Source: Streptomyces sp. DH37 (lineage in GTDB: Bacteria > Actinomycetota > Actinomycetes > Streptomycetales > Streptomycetaceae). Taken from it: 64,000 nt of DNA. Positions 16,742-25,659 of this stretch are shown here, one piece after another (the first letter of the stretch is position 1; every line of letters begins with the position of its first letter). The DNA lies in NCBI RefSeq assembly GCF_029813835.1, contig NZ_JARVKV010000017.1, positions 27,075-91,074 on the forward strand, given 5' to 3'. The position numbers and the translations under genes were made by a program. Below the pieces are notes generated by a model. It did no database searches, was not told where the DNA came from, and saw nothing but the letters and a program-made list of their open reading frames with translations.

Positions 16742-17137
16742 TCAGGACCAGAACTCGTCGAGCACGTCGAGGTCCTCGACGCACTCGTCCAGGTCGGTGA
16801 TCTTGTCGCCGACGATGCGGAAGACGATTCCGCCCATCACGTCGAGGCTCTTGCCGCCGCGCTCGCCGGTCATGCGGTGGTGGGAGATCACGTGTCCGCG
16901 GCCGTCGACCGACAGGTGGCGCAGTTCCACCCGGAACGTGCCGTCGGTCTCCTCGGCCAGACGCCGGTACACCTCCAGGATGGCGTCCTGCCCCTTGAAG
17001 TCGCCGGACAGCGGGTTGTTCCCGGGGACGTGATGTGTGGCGTCTCCCGCCAGGAGCTCGCGCATGGTGTCCATGTCCTGCCGGCTGAACGCCTCGTAGC
17101 CCCTGCGGACCAGTGCGGCGTGCGGGTGCTCGGCCAT
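16742..17137 (-). CDS. NTF2-like / SnoaL-type protein
   Basis: The 131-aa product is a single cone-shaped NTF2-like domain. RRGYEAFSRQDMDTMRELLA begins helix one, HHVPGNNPLSGDFKGQDAIL is the pocket loop, and FRIVGDKITDLDECVED is the final strands. This SnoaL/ester-cyclase-like fold serves as hydrolase, cyclase or ligand carrier; the substrate is unknown. ATG 17137 (MAEHPHAAL) is chosen with GAGGAG 12 bases upstream; a GTG four codons earlier is possible but too close to that site. Confidence 0.75.
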   Translation of the reverse strand: MAEHPHAALVRRGYEAFSRQDMDTMRELLAGDATHHVPGNNPLSGDFKGQDAILEVYRRLAEETDGTFRVELRHLSVDGRGHVISHHRMTGERGGKSLDVMGGIVFRIVGDKITDLDECVEDLDVLDEFWS

Positions 17138-17282
17138 GATCGATTCCACTCCTCGTTCGCCGAGTCTTGTGACCTGATATGTTCCATTCTCCCTCTGCGG
17201 CCGCGTTCCGCGAAGGCCGTGGCGGCAGCGGGCGGAAATTCCCTTCCGCCGGCCGGAGGGGCCGTGACGCCCGGCCGGAGCG

Positions 17283-17447
17283 CGGCACGTACGGGCGCTG
17301 CCCGGACTCGTCCAGCGGCAGGACGGGGGCGTCCTCGTGCAGGCCGTGGGTGACGGTGGTCCTCACCCACTGGCCGGCCGGCGGTTCCCGGCCGGCCTTG
17401 GAGCGTTTGGCCGGCTGCACGGCCCAGGTGCCGGAGGGGGCGGCCAT
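17283..17447 (-). CDS. Possible small ORF or gene fragment
   Basis: From ATG 17447 about 55 codons show strong G/C third-position bias (MAAPSGTWAVQPAKRSKAGR, then GQWVRTTVTHGLHEDAPVLP). The frame then runs on into sequence without that bias, so the true end is unclear. No ribosome site or family is seen. It may be a fragment of a lost gene. Confidence 0.25.
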
Positions 17448-17567
17448 GACCCGGTCGGCGGTGGCGGCCGCGTTCGCGAGGTGCGGCCGGGCCGGGACGG
17501 CGGGCGGTCGAGCCGCCCTCCTCCGTGTGAAGCGGGTCGGTATGAGACGGCGCGGGCGCGGGCGGGG

Positions 17568-18203
17568 TCAGGGACGGTCGACGGGGGCAGCGATCCGGGC
17601 CGACCGGGGTCCTGCGACGGTCGCCGTACGCCGGCGGTCGTTCCGCAGCGCCGCGGAGCGGGGCAGCGAGGCCGCGAGGAGGGGGTCGCGCAGGGCCGGT
17701 GCGCGCAGGGCGAGGGCGAGCAGGGCGTAGCCGACGAGTCCGCCGAGCGTGTTGGCGAGGAGGTCGTTGACGTCCACGGAACGGCCGTTGTTCAAGACGA
17801 TGTACGACAGCAGCTGGGTGGCTTCCACGGACAGGCTGACCGCCGCCGTCATCAGGGTCGCCCGCGACGGTGAGTCGGCGCGCCGGAACAGCAGCGGCAG
17901 CAGGAACCCGGCCGGCACCATCATGATGACGTTGGGAACGATGGTGATGTCCGCGGTGAGCAGCGGGATGAAGTTGATCTGGCCGATCCAGGGGGCCTGG
18001 TTGGCGTACTCGCCCCACGTCACGTTCAGCGGGAAGACCGTCAGGGACAGCACGGCGGCGGCGTAGACGGCAGCGGTCAGCTGCAGCAGGGCGTGGCGCC
18101 TGTTCCACATACCGCGCCGCACCCGGACGGCGAGCCAGGCTGCGAACAGGATGAGCAGGGGGCCGAGAACAGGCGCGGAGTCCACCTGGAAACGGATGTC
18201 CAT
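17568..18203 (-). CDS. VanZ family membrane protein
   Basis: The 211-aa integral membrane protein has about five helices. VanZ hallmarks are visible: SLTVFPLNVTWGEYANQ, INFIPLLTADITIVPNVIMMVP (a phosphate-box-like loop) and SLSVEATQLLSYIV, followed by VDVNDLLANTLGGLVGYAL. VanZ proteins contribute to low-level teicoplanin resistance in enterococci, but most actinobacterial members have unconfirmed cell-envelope roles. ATG 18203 follows AAGGATC. It is divergent from the histidine kinase gene (157 bases apart) and could be a target of that two-component system. Confidence 0.87.
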   Translation of the reverse strand: MDIRFQVDSAPVLGPLLILFAAWLAVRVRRGMWNRRHALLQLTAAVYAAAVLSLTVFPLNVTWGEYANQAPWIGQINFIPLLTADITIVPNVIMMVPAGFLLPLLFRRADSPSRATLMTAAVSLSVEATQLLSYIVLNNGRSVDVNDLLANTLGGLVGYALLALALRAPALRDPLLAASLPRSAALRNDRRRTATVAGPRSARIAAPVDRP

Positions 18204-18360
18204 CGGGGGTGATCCTTCGGTCGGGGCCAACGGTGCTGACGTCGTCCAGCTTCCTTCCGGGACAGGACCCGGCGGATCTCCCGAAGGGCCGATTCCCCGG
18301 CGGGCGGCTACGACTTTCGGCAGAGGGGACCCGGCGGCGAGCGCGGCTAGGGTGCTCACC

Positions 18361-19542
18361 ATGCTCAGATCACCGCGCGCCGCGGCTGCCGGCCGGCTCA
18401 TCGGCAGCACCCTGCTGCTCTGCGTCCTCGGGGCGGCCCTGCTCATCGACATCGACACCGGCGCCCTCGGACATCAGGGCGCCGGGACGCTGCTGTTCCT
18501 GTCGACGGCCGCGGCGGCGACCGGTGCCTTCCCGGCCGTGGGGATCAGGCTGCCCCCCGCGGTGCTGGCGTGGACGGCGTGCGGCGTGGCCCTGGTGTCG
18601 CTGGCCTGCTCGGTCGGACTGCGCGCGGCCGCGGGCAGCGGCTCCGACCTGGATCAGGCCTCCGACACCTACACCCTGTTCGAGCCGGCCGCCCTGATGG
18701 TGCTGCTGCACGTGACGGCGCGGCGTGGTTCCCCGGCCGGCACCGCCGTCGCCCTGCCGCTGCTCATGACCGCCCTCATCCTGCGTCCGCTGGTGGTCGA
18801 GGTGGACGAGGCCAGCAGCATCGTCGCGCTCATCCTGACCCTGGTGGCCGGCGGCGCCCTGGCCTCCGGCCTCACCGTCCGCCTGGTCGCCGCCTCCCGC
18901 CGGCAGCGCGAGGAGCAGATCAGGCTCGAACAGCGCCTCGGCTTCGCCCGCGACCTGCACGACTTCGTCGCCCACCACATATCGGGCATCGTGGTCCAGG
19001 CGCAGGGCGCCCGTGCCGTCGCGGCCGGAGATCCCCGGGCAGTGGGCGACGCCCTCGAGCTGATCGAGACCACCGGAGCGGAGGCGCTGACCGCCATGCG
19101 CAAGATGGTCGGCGCCCTGCGCGAGGACACCGTCCCGAACACACGGGCGCGGGGCACGGACGGCGTCCGCGCCCTCGTCGCCGACTGCCGGCTGCCCGGG
19201 GCCCGGGTCCACTTCACCGGGACCGGCCCGGCCGACAGCCTCCCCGCGGACGCCGCCCACCTCGTGGAACGCGTGGTCATGGAGGCACTGACGAACATCC
19301 GCAAACACGCCCGCGACTGCACCACCGCACGGGTGCACCTGGACGTCTCCCGCCGCCGGGTGACCGCGCGGATCACCAACGACGGACACCACCGCCCGCC
19401 CGACGGCACCGGCTACGGACTGCGCGGCCTGCGCGAGGTCACCGACGCCGCCGGGGGCACCCTGACCGCGGGACCCGGCCCCGGGACCGGCTGGCAGGTC
19501 GGACTCGAGCTTCCTCTCCCGCTGAGGCAGGTGCGCCGGTGA
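18361..19542 (+). CDS. Sensor histidine kinase (NarL/LuxR-type partner)
   Basis: The 393-aa membrane kinase has about five N-terminal helices (10-175) without a recognisable extracellular sensor domain. A HisKA_3 dimerisation helix contains the phospho-accepting H200 (FARDLHDFVAHHISGIV). The HATPase_c domain has N-box MEALTNIRKHA and G-box TGYGLRGLREV. It should phosphorylate the response regulator whose GTG overlaps its stop by 4 bases (GTGA). ATG 18361 is the start nearest the first helix. Confidence 0.9.
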   Translation: MLRSPRAAAAGRLIGSTLLLCVLGAALLIDIDTGALGHQGAGTLLFLSTAAAATGAFPAVGIRLPPAVLAWTACGVALVSLACSVGLRAAAGSGSDLDQASDTYTLFEPAALMVLLHVTARRGSPAGTAVALPLLMTALILRPLVVEVDEASSIVALILTLVAGGALASGLTVRLVAASRRQREEQIRLEQRLGFARDLHDFVAHHISGIVVQAQGARAVAAGDPRAVGDALELIETTGAEALTAMRKMVGALREDTVPNTRARGTDGVRALVADCRLPGARVHFTGTGPADSLPADAAHLVERVVMEALTNIRKHARDCTTARVHLDVSRRRVTARITNDGHHRPPDGTGYGLRGLREVTDAAGGTLTAGPGPGTGWQVGLELPLPLRQVRR

Positions 19543-20189
19543 CCATCCGTGTCCTTCTCGCGGACGACCAGGCGATCGTCCGCACCGGCATGGCCATGAT
19601 CCTGGCGGCCGAGGACGGCATCGAGGTCGTCGCCCAGGCCGCCGACGGAGTCGCCGCGATCCAGCAGACCGACCGGCACCGCCCCGACGTCGTCCTCATG
19701 GACATCCGCATGCCGCGGCTGAACGGCATCGAGGCGCTGAGACACCTGCACCGCCCCGGGGCCGCGCACACCCCGAAGGTCGTCATGGTGACGACCTTCG
19801 ACGACGACGAATACGTCCACCAGGCCCTGCACAACGGCGCCTGCGGCTTCCTCCTCAAGGACGCGGGGCCTCGCCTGCTGGCCGAAGCCGTCCGCTCCGC
19901 CGCCTCCGGCGAGGCCCTGATCAGCCCCTCCATCACCGTCCGCCTGCTCCAGCAGTTCGCCCGTCCCGCCGCAACCGCCGCCCCGGCCCGTCCCTCGCCC
20001 CTGACCCGGCGCGAGGCCGAGGTCGCCGTCCTCGTCTCCCGCGGGCACACCAACACCGAGATCGCCGCCGCCCTGCACATCAGCGCGGGCACGGTGAAGA
20101 CCCATCTCACCAACATCCAGAGCAGACTCGGCGTCCGCAACAGGGTCGAGATAGCGGCCTGGGTCTGGGAGTCGGGCCTCGCCCGCTGA
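19539..20189 (+). CDS. NarL/FixJ-type response regulator
   Basis: The 216-aa regulator starts at GTG 19539 inside the kinase stop. The receiver domain (1-120) has the acid pair D9-D10, phospho-acceptor D55 (VVLMDIRMP) and conserved Lys in CGFLLKDAGP. The LuxR-type helix-turn-helix (about 150-210) reads SPLTRREAEVAVLVSRGHTN and GTVKTHLTNIQSRLG. It is a transcription factor acting on unknown promoters; the divergent VanZ gene is the closest candidate. Confidence 0.92.
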   Translation: MTIRVLLADDQAIVRTGMAMILAAEDGIEVVAQAADGVAAIQQTDRHRPDVVLMDIRMPRLNGIEALRHLHRPGAAHTPKVVMVTTFDDDEYVHQALHNGACGFLLKDAGPRLLAEAVRSAASGEALISPSITVRLLQQFARPAATAAPARPSPLTRREAEVAVLVSRGHTNTEIAAALHISAGTVKTHLTNIQSRLGVRNRVEIAAWVWESGLAR

Positions 20190-20204
20190 CCGGACGGCGA
20201 GGAG

Positions 20205-20222
20205 CGGCCCGGCGCCGGGCCG
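20205..20222. terminator. GC palindrome after the response regulator
   Basis: CGGCCCGGCGCCGGGCCG is an 18-base perfect palindrome starting 15 bases beyond the stop. A plausible terminator, though the loop is minimal. Confidence 0.35.
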
Positions 20223-20859
20223 AGCAGGCCATGGGTGCGGTGAAGCCCGGCCGACCTCCCCGCAGGCCGTGTCACGGCATCACCGGTGCCGCCGGGGCGG
20301 CCCACGTGGTCCTCACCGCTTGTCCCGGCGCTCCGAGCCGGGACCGGGGGAGGCCCGGCATCAGCTCCCTGCCGGGTCGGCGCACAGCCGGCGTCGAGGT
20401 GACGGGGTGTGTGTCCCCGGAAGACCCGCTGTCGCGCGGCGCCCTGGCCCACCTGGGACTGTCGCTGCCGTTTCCCAGCACCGTCGCCCGAGGGCCGTGC
20501 GGTGGCGCAGACGGAGCTCCAGCAGCGCCACGCCGTGCCGTCCGGTCCCCGCCCGCCTCGTACACGGCTTGCGGCTGCTCGTGACCCGGTCCGGAAGACC
20601 GGCATCGGCGGCGAAGGCGCGCAGGTGTCCATCCACGGCGACCTGCGTCAGAGGACTCACGACCGCTCCCGCCCAAGGCCCCTCCACCGACCTCGTGGGC
20701 ATCGTCACGCGTCGTAGCCCGGCCGAGCGGTGGGGTCGCTCGCACGGTAAAGGGCGTGTCCCGGGGTGCGACAAAGGGCGTCGGCTCCTCCACCCGGCCG
20801 GGCCGCCCCCGCCGGGTGGAGGAACGGGCGGCGGTCCCGGCCGGCCGGCCGCCGCCGTC
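20223..20859. other. Gene-free interval with degraded sequence
   Basis: No intact gene is visible. A minus-strand stretch around 20570-20680 (VAVDGHLRAFAADAGLPDRV) has some coding bias but no recognised family or start. Confidence 0.35.
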
Positions 20860-20945
20860 TCCACTGCCGCTACGAACGCATCACCGGCCACTTCCCGGCC
20901 TTCGACGGCATCGCCCGCACCCTCGTCTGCACCGCCGACCCGCCG
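20860..20945 (+). pseudogene. IS5-family transposase C-terminal scrap
   Basis: HCRYERITGHFPAFDGIART followed by LVCTADPP matches the extreme C-terminus of the transposase at 59095-59903 (HYERTAGHFPVFAGIACTLIC). Nothing else of the element remains. It abuts the 3' end of the NmrA-like gene. Confidence 0.6.
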
Positions 20946-20975
20946 ACCCGCCGACCCGCCGAACGAGAAGACCTG

Positions 20976-21719
20976 TCAGCGCTGCTGCGCGAGCCACTCG
21001 TCGAAGGTGGTCGGGGCGATGCGGGCGTTCTCGCCGGGCAGCAGCACGTTTCCGGCCATCTCCGGGCCGAACAGCGACGACCACGTCGGCACCAGCCGTA
21101 CCGAGCGTCCACGGGCCTGGTACGTGCGCCGGGCCATGTCCACCAGGTCCTGCGGCTCGGGGCCGGCGACATCGGGGTACCGCCCCTTCGGGTCGCCCAG
21201 CGCGATCTCGGCGAGCACGGCCGCGACGTCCTCCGGGGCGATCGGCTGGACCAACAGCGGTGCGAGCGGGGCGACGCCGTCCTGCTCGACCCAGCTCGTC
21301 ACCATCGCGGCGAAGTCGTGGAACTGGGTCGCGGGAACGATGGTCCACGGCACCGGGCCCTCGGAGACCAGGCCCTCCTGCGCCCGCTTGCCCGCGTAGT
21401 GGGCGTTGCCATCGACACGGTGCACCCCGGCGATCGACAGCAGCACGTGGTGGCGCACGCCCGCACGCTTGCCGGCCGCCAGAAGGTTCCGCGTGGTGCT
21501 GCTGAAGTAGGCCACCACCTCGTCCCGGTCGGTCGCCGTGCAGTTGGTGGTGTCGATGACCGCCTCGACACCTGCCAGGGCCTCGTCGAGCCCGGCACCG
21601 GTGGTCAGGTCCACGCCGAGCGAGCGGCTGATCCGCACGACCTCGTGTCCGTCCTTCTCCAGGGCGGCGGCGGTGAGACCCCCGATGTTCCCGGTCGCAC
21701 CGGCGACAGCGATCCGCAT
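20976..21719 (-). CDS. NmrA/SDR-like NAD(P)-binding protein
   Basis: The 247-aa Rossmann-fold protein starts MRIAVAGATGNIGGLTAAAL, with the G-x-x-G-x-x-G nucleotide site at residues 7-13. It continues with the atypical-SDR pattern AVIDTTNCTATD, HHVLLSIAGVHRV, a Y-x-x-x-K-like HYAGKRAQE and WTIVPATQFHDF. It resembles NmrA-type redox sensors or NAD(P)H-dependent reductases. GAGGAG precedes ATG 21719. It is divergent (88 bases) from an RsrR-like regulator; in S. venezuelae the same NmrA/RsrR arrangement is known. Confidence 0.85.
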   Translation of the reverse strand: MRIAVAGATGNIGGLTAAALEKDGHEVVRISRSLGVDLTTGAGLDEALAGVEAVIDTTNCTATDRDEVVAYFSSTTRNLLAAGKRAGVRHHVLLSIAGVHRVDGNAHYAGKRAQEGLVSEGPVPWTIVPATQFHDFAAMVTSWVEQDGVAPLAPLLVQPIAPEDVAAVLAEIALGDPKGRYPDVAGPEPQDLVDMARRTYQARGRSVRLVPTWSSLFGPEMAGNVLLPGENARIAPTTFDEWLAQQR

Positions 21720-21807
21720 GATGCTCTCCTCGTTCGGTTATCCGGCTGGCGTGGCGAACAGTACCACGATAATAAAGACCCTCTATGTCCATGATAGGAT
21801 CAGAGGT
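21720..21807. promoter_or_regulatory. Divergent promoter of the NmrA-like/RsrR-like pair
   Basis: An unusually AT-rich 88-base gap. It contains CTAT-N7-ATAG (21783-21797) and the flanking CCTCT..AGAGG arms (about 21780-21806). RsrR proteins bind inverted repeats here in related strains; the exact half-sites were not settled by eye. Confidence 0.45.
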
Positions 21808-22281
21808 GTGAAGCTGCCAGCGAGTACCGAATGGGTCCTGCACTGCGCCACGACACTGGCGCAGCTGGAGCCGGGCACGAGCGTCTCGGCCGTGCAGCTC
21901 GCGCAGTACTTCAACCTGCCGGCCCCTTACCTCGTCAAGCAGTTGAAGATGCTCGTCAAGGCCGGCCTGTTCGCCGCGTCCACCGGGCCGCGCGGAGGCT
22001 TCCGGCTGGCCCGCCCGGCGCACGAGATCACGTTGCTCCAGCTCGTCGAGGCCCTGGACGGCACGTCCCGGCCCTACGAGTGCCGGGAGATCCGGCAGCA
22101 GGGGCGCGGCGCACTCCCCGCCGAGGAGTGCCGCACCCCCTGCGTCCTCGCCCGGAAGATGGACGACGCGCACGACGCCTGGCGCCGCTCCCTGGCCGGG
22201 ACCACCCTGGCCGACATCGTGGACTCCCTGCCCGACTCCGCCCCCTCCCGCACCCGGTCCCGGCTGGCGGGGACCGCCTGA
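21808..22281 (+). CDS. rsrR: Rrf2-family redox regulator, RsrR-like
   Basis: The 157-aa winged-helix regulator starts at GTG 21808. The DNA-binding part (10-75) contains SVSAVQLAQYFNLPAPYLVK and STGPRGGFRLARP. RsrR of S. venezuelae carries a [2Fe-2S] cluster whose ligands, as I recall, include Glu8, His12 and C-terminal cysteines. This protein has E8 and H12 (STEWVLHC) and cysteines at 92, 108 and 112 (PYECRE; EECRTPC). It should sense cellular redox state and repress itself and the divergent NmrA-like gene. The ribosome site is poor. Possible alternatives are NsrR or IscR, but their C-x5-C spacing is absent. Confidence 0.78.
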   Translation: MKLPASTEWVLHCATTLAQLEPGTSVSAVQLAQYFNLPAPYLVKQLKMLVKAGLFAASTGPRGGFRLARPAHEITLLQLVEALDGTSRPYECREIRQQGRGALPAEECRTPCVLARKMDDAHDAWRRSLAGTTLADIVDSLPDSAPSRTRSRLAGTA

Positions 22282-22687
22282 CGCCGGGCCCGTCGTGGCC
22301 GAGACCCGCGGGCGTTCGATGACTTGTAGCTGAGCCGGGTCCCTTGTGGCATGAACGGCACCAGGCCGGGCTTGCCTCCGGGCCGCGGAACCGGGCGGTG
22401 GGCGCCAGCCCGCCACCTCGAATGCCGCGAGCACCTGAGCCACACGGTCCAAGCCGTCGCCGGCGGCCTCCCCTCCCATCAGCGGACCGCGGATCCGGCG
22501 TCGGCACGGCAGAGGCGGAACCGAGTTCCGCCGACGCGCCTCGACGCCTCACCGCCAACCGTGCATGGGCTCGTGGTGACCCGGAGGATGCCGCCGAACG
22601 TCCGGGACCGTGCGACAGGAGCCGGTCACACCGGTCCGGGACCGTAGATCGTCCGGCTCCGTCTCACCTTCGATGGTGGCGGATCGT
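22282..22687. other. Gap with IS5-element scraps
   Basis: At 22330-22415 (plus) the frame LWHERHQAGLASGPRNRAVGA matches the transposase N-terminus also seen at 7390. At about 22545-22580 the sequence GCCTCACCGCCAACCGTGCA matches the element end at 10155-10175. Both are fragments; no intact gene. Confidence 0.5.
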
Positions 22688-22734
22688 GAGCACCGGCCGG
22701 ATCCTCTGCCCTACAGAGGATCCGGCCGGTGCTC
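22688..22734. terminator. Perfect 20-bp-stem hairpin
   Basis: Arms 22688-22707 and 22715-22734 pair perfectly around GCCCTAC. It is 400 bases past the nearest plus-strand stop, so it may end an RNA from the gap or long read-through of the rsrR transcript. Confidence 0.6.
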
Positions 22735-23090
22735 CGACCTCGATGCTTCGAAGCGGATGGCGGCGCATCGGAGTCGCTGAGTCTGCCGCGCCAGACCCTC
22801 ACGGGCAGACGCCGAGCTGATCGGTCGGCTCCCAGGGAAGGACCGCTGTGGTGCGCGGATCCACGGGTTCATGCTGGAAATGGCCTGTCCGTCGCCGCCG
22901 TTGCTGTCCGCCACCACCGAAGGTGAGACGGAGCCGCTCGTTCGACGGACCCCGCGAGGTGCCGATGCGGTGGCTGCTGTACCAGCCGTCCGGGCGGGAG
23001 GGCCGTCCGCCGGCGGCGGTGCGGCTCGTCACCGCTCGGGGCGGGGTCGTGCTCCTCCTCCGGTGTGCGCTCGCGGCCCGTACGACGTGA
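22735..23090. other. No gene recognised
   Basis: ORFs on both strands lack ribosome sites and recognisable domains. The interval separates two hairpins. Confidence 0.4.
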
Positions 23091-23126
23091 CCGGGGTGTG
23101 CCGTCGTCCGTGACGGCACACCCCGG
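23091..23126 (-). terminator. Hairpin terminator of the choice-of-anchor L gene
   Basis: Perfect 15-bp arms (23091-23105, 23112-23126) with a 6-base loop lie 19 bases after the minus-strand stop at 23145. Confidence 0.75.
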
Positions 23127-23144
23127 CCCGTTCCGTGCGGTCGG

Positions 23145-25304
23145 TCAGCTGTGGATCACGATGGACCCCTGGCTGATGGCGGTCGTCGCCGCGGTGCCGT
23201 CCGCGGCGCCCGGCTGGTTGTCGAACACGACGGTGCCGCTGTCGGCGTCCCAGACCTTGATCCGGTAGGTGTCGTCACCGCCGCTCTTGCCGGCGTCCAC
23301 CACGGAGACCAGGAACCTGTAGCCGCCCTCGCCGTTGACCGTTCCGGTCCCCTTGTAGATCGCCTTGCTCCCGCTCACGACCAGCCAGTCGTACGACGTG
23401 GAGTGGAAGTTCAGGCTTCCGGCCTTGAACTGGAACTCGGTCTGCCCGTTGGGAGTGGTGGCGCCCTTCTGGTACTTCGAGACGAACCCGAACCGTCCGG
23501 GGCCACTCACCGAGGGATCGGCGGGGTAGGAGCCCTCGGGGACGTCGATCCAGCCGCCGCCGGTGACGAAGCCGGCCGACGGGTCGTAGACGACCACGTA
23601 GTTCGGCGAGCACTTCTCGTCGGATGCGCCGTCGTCGTCGGTCACCGTGAGGCAGATCGTGTAGATGCCGGCCGCCGTGTAGGTGTGGGAGCCGCCGACC
23701 TGGCCGGCGGCGGCCGTGGGCTCGCTCGTGGAGCCGTCCCCCCAGTCGATGGAGGCGGTGTGGGTGTCGTTGGCGCCGGGGTCGGTGTAGTCGGCGTCCA
23801 GGGACAGGGGAGTGCCGACCGCCACCGGGTCCACCGCGGTGGAGACCTCACCGATCGCCGGCGCCACGTTCGTCACCGTCAGGTCGGCGTCGTTGGACAC
23901 CGGCGCGTTGACGCCGTCGTCGGTGGTGAGCGTCAGCCGGTACTCGCCGTCGTCGGTGCAGGTGACGGTGGTCTCCAGGGCCGAGTCGTCCTCGAAGGAG
24001 CAGACCGCTCCGGCGTCCACCCCGCTGACCGGCTCGTAGGTCCACTCGTGGGTGAGCGGATCGCCGTTGACGTCACTCGCGGTCGCGCCGAGGGCGACCG
24101 CGGAGCCCTCGGCTCCGGAGTAGGGCCCGCCGGGGTCGTTCACCGGCGGCGTGTTCTTCCAGGTGGCCTTGGCCGACGCGAAGGGTTCGCCGGCGTCGCA
24201 CGTCCCGCTCCCGTTAACGTCGTAGCAGGCGCTGATCGAGTCGACTCCGACCGTCGTACCGGTGTAAGTGAAGGTCGCCTGGCCCGCGGCGTCGGTGGTG
24301 TCCGAGCCCGGGACGGCGTGCGCGCCCGAGGTCTGGAAGAGAATCGGCGCGCCGGAGACCGCCGGCGGCTCCGCACCGATCTCGGTGAGCGTCGCGGTGA
24401 CGGTGTGGTCCGTACCGGTTTCCAGCGTCGTCTCGACCGGGGTGAGGTCGAGCTGGTACGGCTTGGGCTGCGCACCCGACTTGCACTGGGTCTCCGGGTC
24501 GGGCACGAATCCCACGCGCAGGTTGTCGACGAACGTCGCCGAGTCGAGGACGCGGTCGCCCTGGTCGAAGACGGACAGGTAGAGCGTGTGGGCGCCCGGG
24601 GTGACCTGTTTCGCGGCGGACAGCAGCGGGGTGGCCCCGTCGTAGGTGGTGCCTGCCGCGTTCTCCGCGCTGAAACCGCCGAGGCCGACCGCGTTGACGC
24701 TCACCACGTCGTTGTCGGCGTCGTAGGCGAAGTTGTTCGGCGCGCTGATTTCACTGCCCGACGTGGTCCAGTTGCTGTTGTCCAGCTCCGCGATGAAGGC
24801 GTCGTTGAAGGCGCTGCCCACCCACTCCGGGTATTCCTCGCTGTAGAACTGGAAGTCGAAGCTCAGGCAGTTCGCCGTCTCGGGAACCTGCAGGTCGACC
24901 GTGAAGACCGACACGTCGAGATCCGTGTCGCCCCGGACGTTTCCGCCGGACAGGTCGGTCGTCTTGCTCCCTTCCGTGTTCGGGTCGTCGGCCGAGGCGG
25001 CGTCACCGCTGGTCAGAATGGTGAAAGTGGAGCCGTTGGTCGGGAAGTTCGACAACGGCGAATTTCCGACACCGTTGGCCACGGCGCCGGCCAGATGATC
25101 GAATCCGGCACCGACGACCTCCGCTCCCGGCCCGGCCAGGGCCGAGGCCATGGCGTTCGCGTTCGAGTCGTTGCCGATGGCCGCGGCGGCCGGCGAGGCC
25201 ATCAGCAGCGTCGACGTTCCGGTGAGGGCCAGAACGCCGGCACCGGCCACCAGGCCGCGTGCCCATCCCCGCTTCACGGCATGCGGAAGCGATTTTCTCG
25301 ACAT
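23145..25304 (-). CDS. Large secreted protein: choice-of-anchor L, Ig-like, PKD and post-COAP-1 domains
   Basis: The 719-aa exported protein begins with a signal peptide (MSRKSLPHAVKRGW..LALTGTSTLLMASPAAA, cleaved near 42). Residues 45-265 look like the choice-of-anchor L domain (GAGFDHLAG; CLSFDFQFYSEEYPEWVG; NDAFIAEL; VDNLRVGF). Residues 285-375 are Ig-like/Big-1 and 385-570 two PKD-like repeats (IDWGDGSTSE, HTYTAAGIYTICLTVTDDDG). Residues 578-719 are the 'post-COAP-1' type (VTGGGWIDVPEGSY). These beta-rich modules suggest an adhesin, matrix or polysaccharide-binding role; no catalytic domain is visible. ATG 25304 follows a GGGGGGAT tract. It is monocistronic with its own terminator. Confidence 0.82.
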   Translation of the reverse strand: MSRKSLPHAVKRGWARGLVAGAGVLALTGTSTLLMASPAAAAIGNDSNANAMASALAGPGAEVVGAGFDHLAGAVANGVGNSPLSNFPTNGSTFTILTSGDAASADDPNTEGSKTTDLSGGNVRGDTDLDVSVFTVDLQVPETANCLSFDFQFYSEEYPEWVGSAFNDAFIAELDNSNWTTSGSEISAPNNFAYDADNDVVSVNAVGLGGFSAENAAGTTYDGATPLLSAAKQVTPGAHTLYLSVFDQGDRVLDSATFVDNLRVGFVPDPETQCKSGAQPKPYQLDLTPVETTLETGTDHTVTATLTEIGAEPPAVSGAPILFQTSGAHAVPGSDTTDAAGQATFTYTGTTVGVDSISACYDVNGSGTCDAGEPFASAKATWKNTPPVNDPGGPYSGAEGSAVALGATASDVNGDPLTHEWTYEPVSGVDAGAVCSFEDDSALETTVTCTDDGEYRLTLTTDDGVNAPVSNDADLTVTNVAPAIGEVSTAVDPVAVGTPLSLDADYTDPGANDTHTASIDWGDGSTSEPTAAAGQVGGSHTYTAAGIYTICLTVTDDDGASDEKCSPNYVVVYDPSAGFVTGGGWIDVPEGSYPADPSVSGPGRFGFVSKYQKGATTPNGQTEFQFKAGSLNFHSTSYDWLVVSGSKAIYKGTGTVNGEGGYRFLVSVVDAGKSGGDDTYRIKVWDADSGTVVFDNQPGAADGTAATTAISQGSIVIHS

Positions 25305-25659
25305 GATCCCCCCAGCTGTCTCCAGGGGGTCGGAATGCGTTACGCGAAAGCGCCCCACCCCTGTGAGCGAGAAACCGGCCCCCTGGAACTCGCTTGACAC
25401 CGAGGGAAGCTAGCACGCCCCCGATCGAGCGGACAGAGGAGCGACACCGGCAGGTGTCGCATCGGAATCGGGAAACACATCTCCCCGCGGTTGCGCGCCG
25501 ATTGACATTTCCCTCGCGCTCCCCCTTCACGGCTGTGAGAGAAGAAAACGCGCGAACTCCGGTGGCTCCTGTGAGACAAGTCGCCTTCCGCGTCGGTTAT
25601 CGAGATCGGACTCGTGGTGCCGTGGGGGACCGGCGGTCCTTGATCCCTGCGGTAATGCC

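Noticed and set aside
23151..25397. 748-codon plus-strand ORF opposite the choice-of-anchor gene
   Set aside because: Antisense shadow: V/R/G-rich, no family, and the opposite strand has signal peptide and domains.
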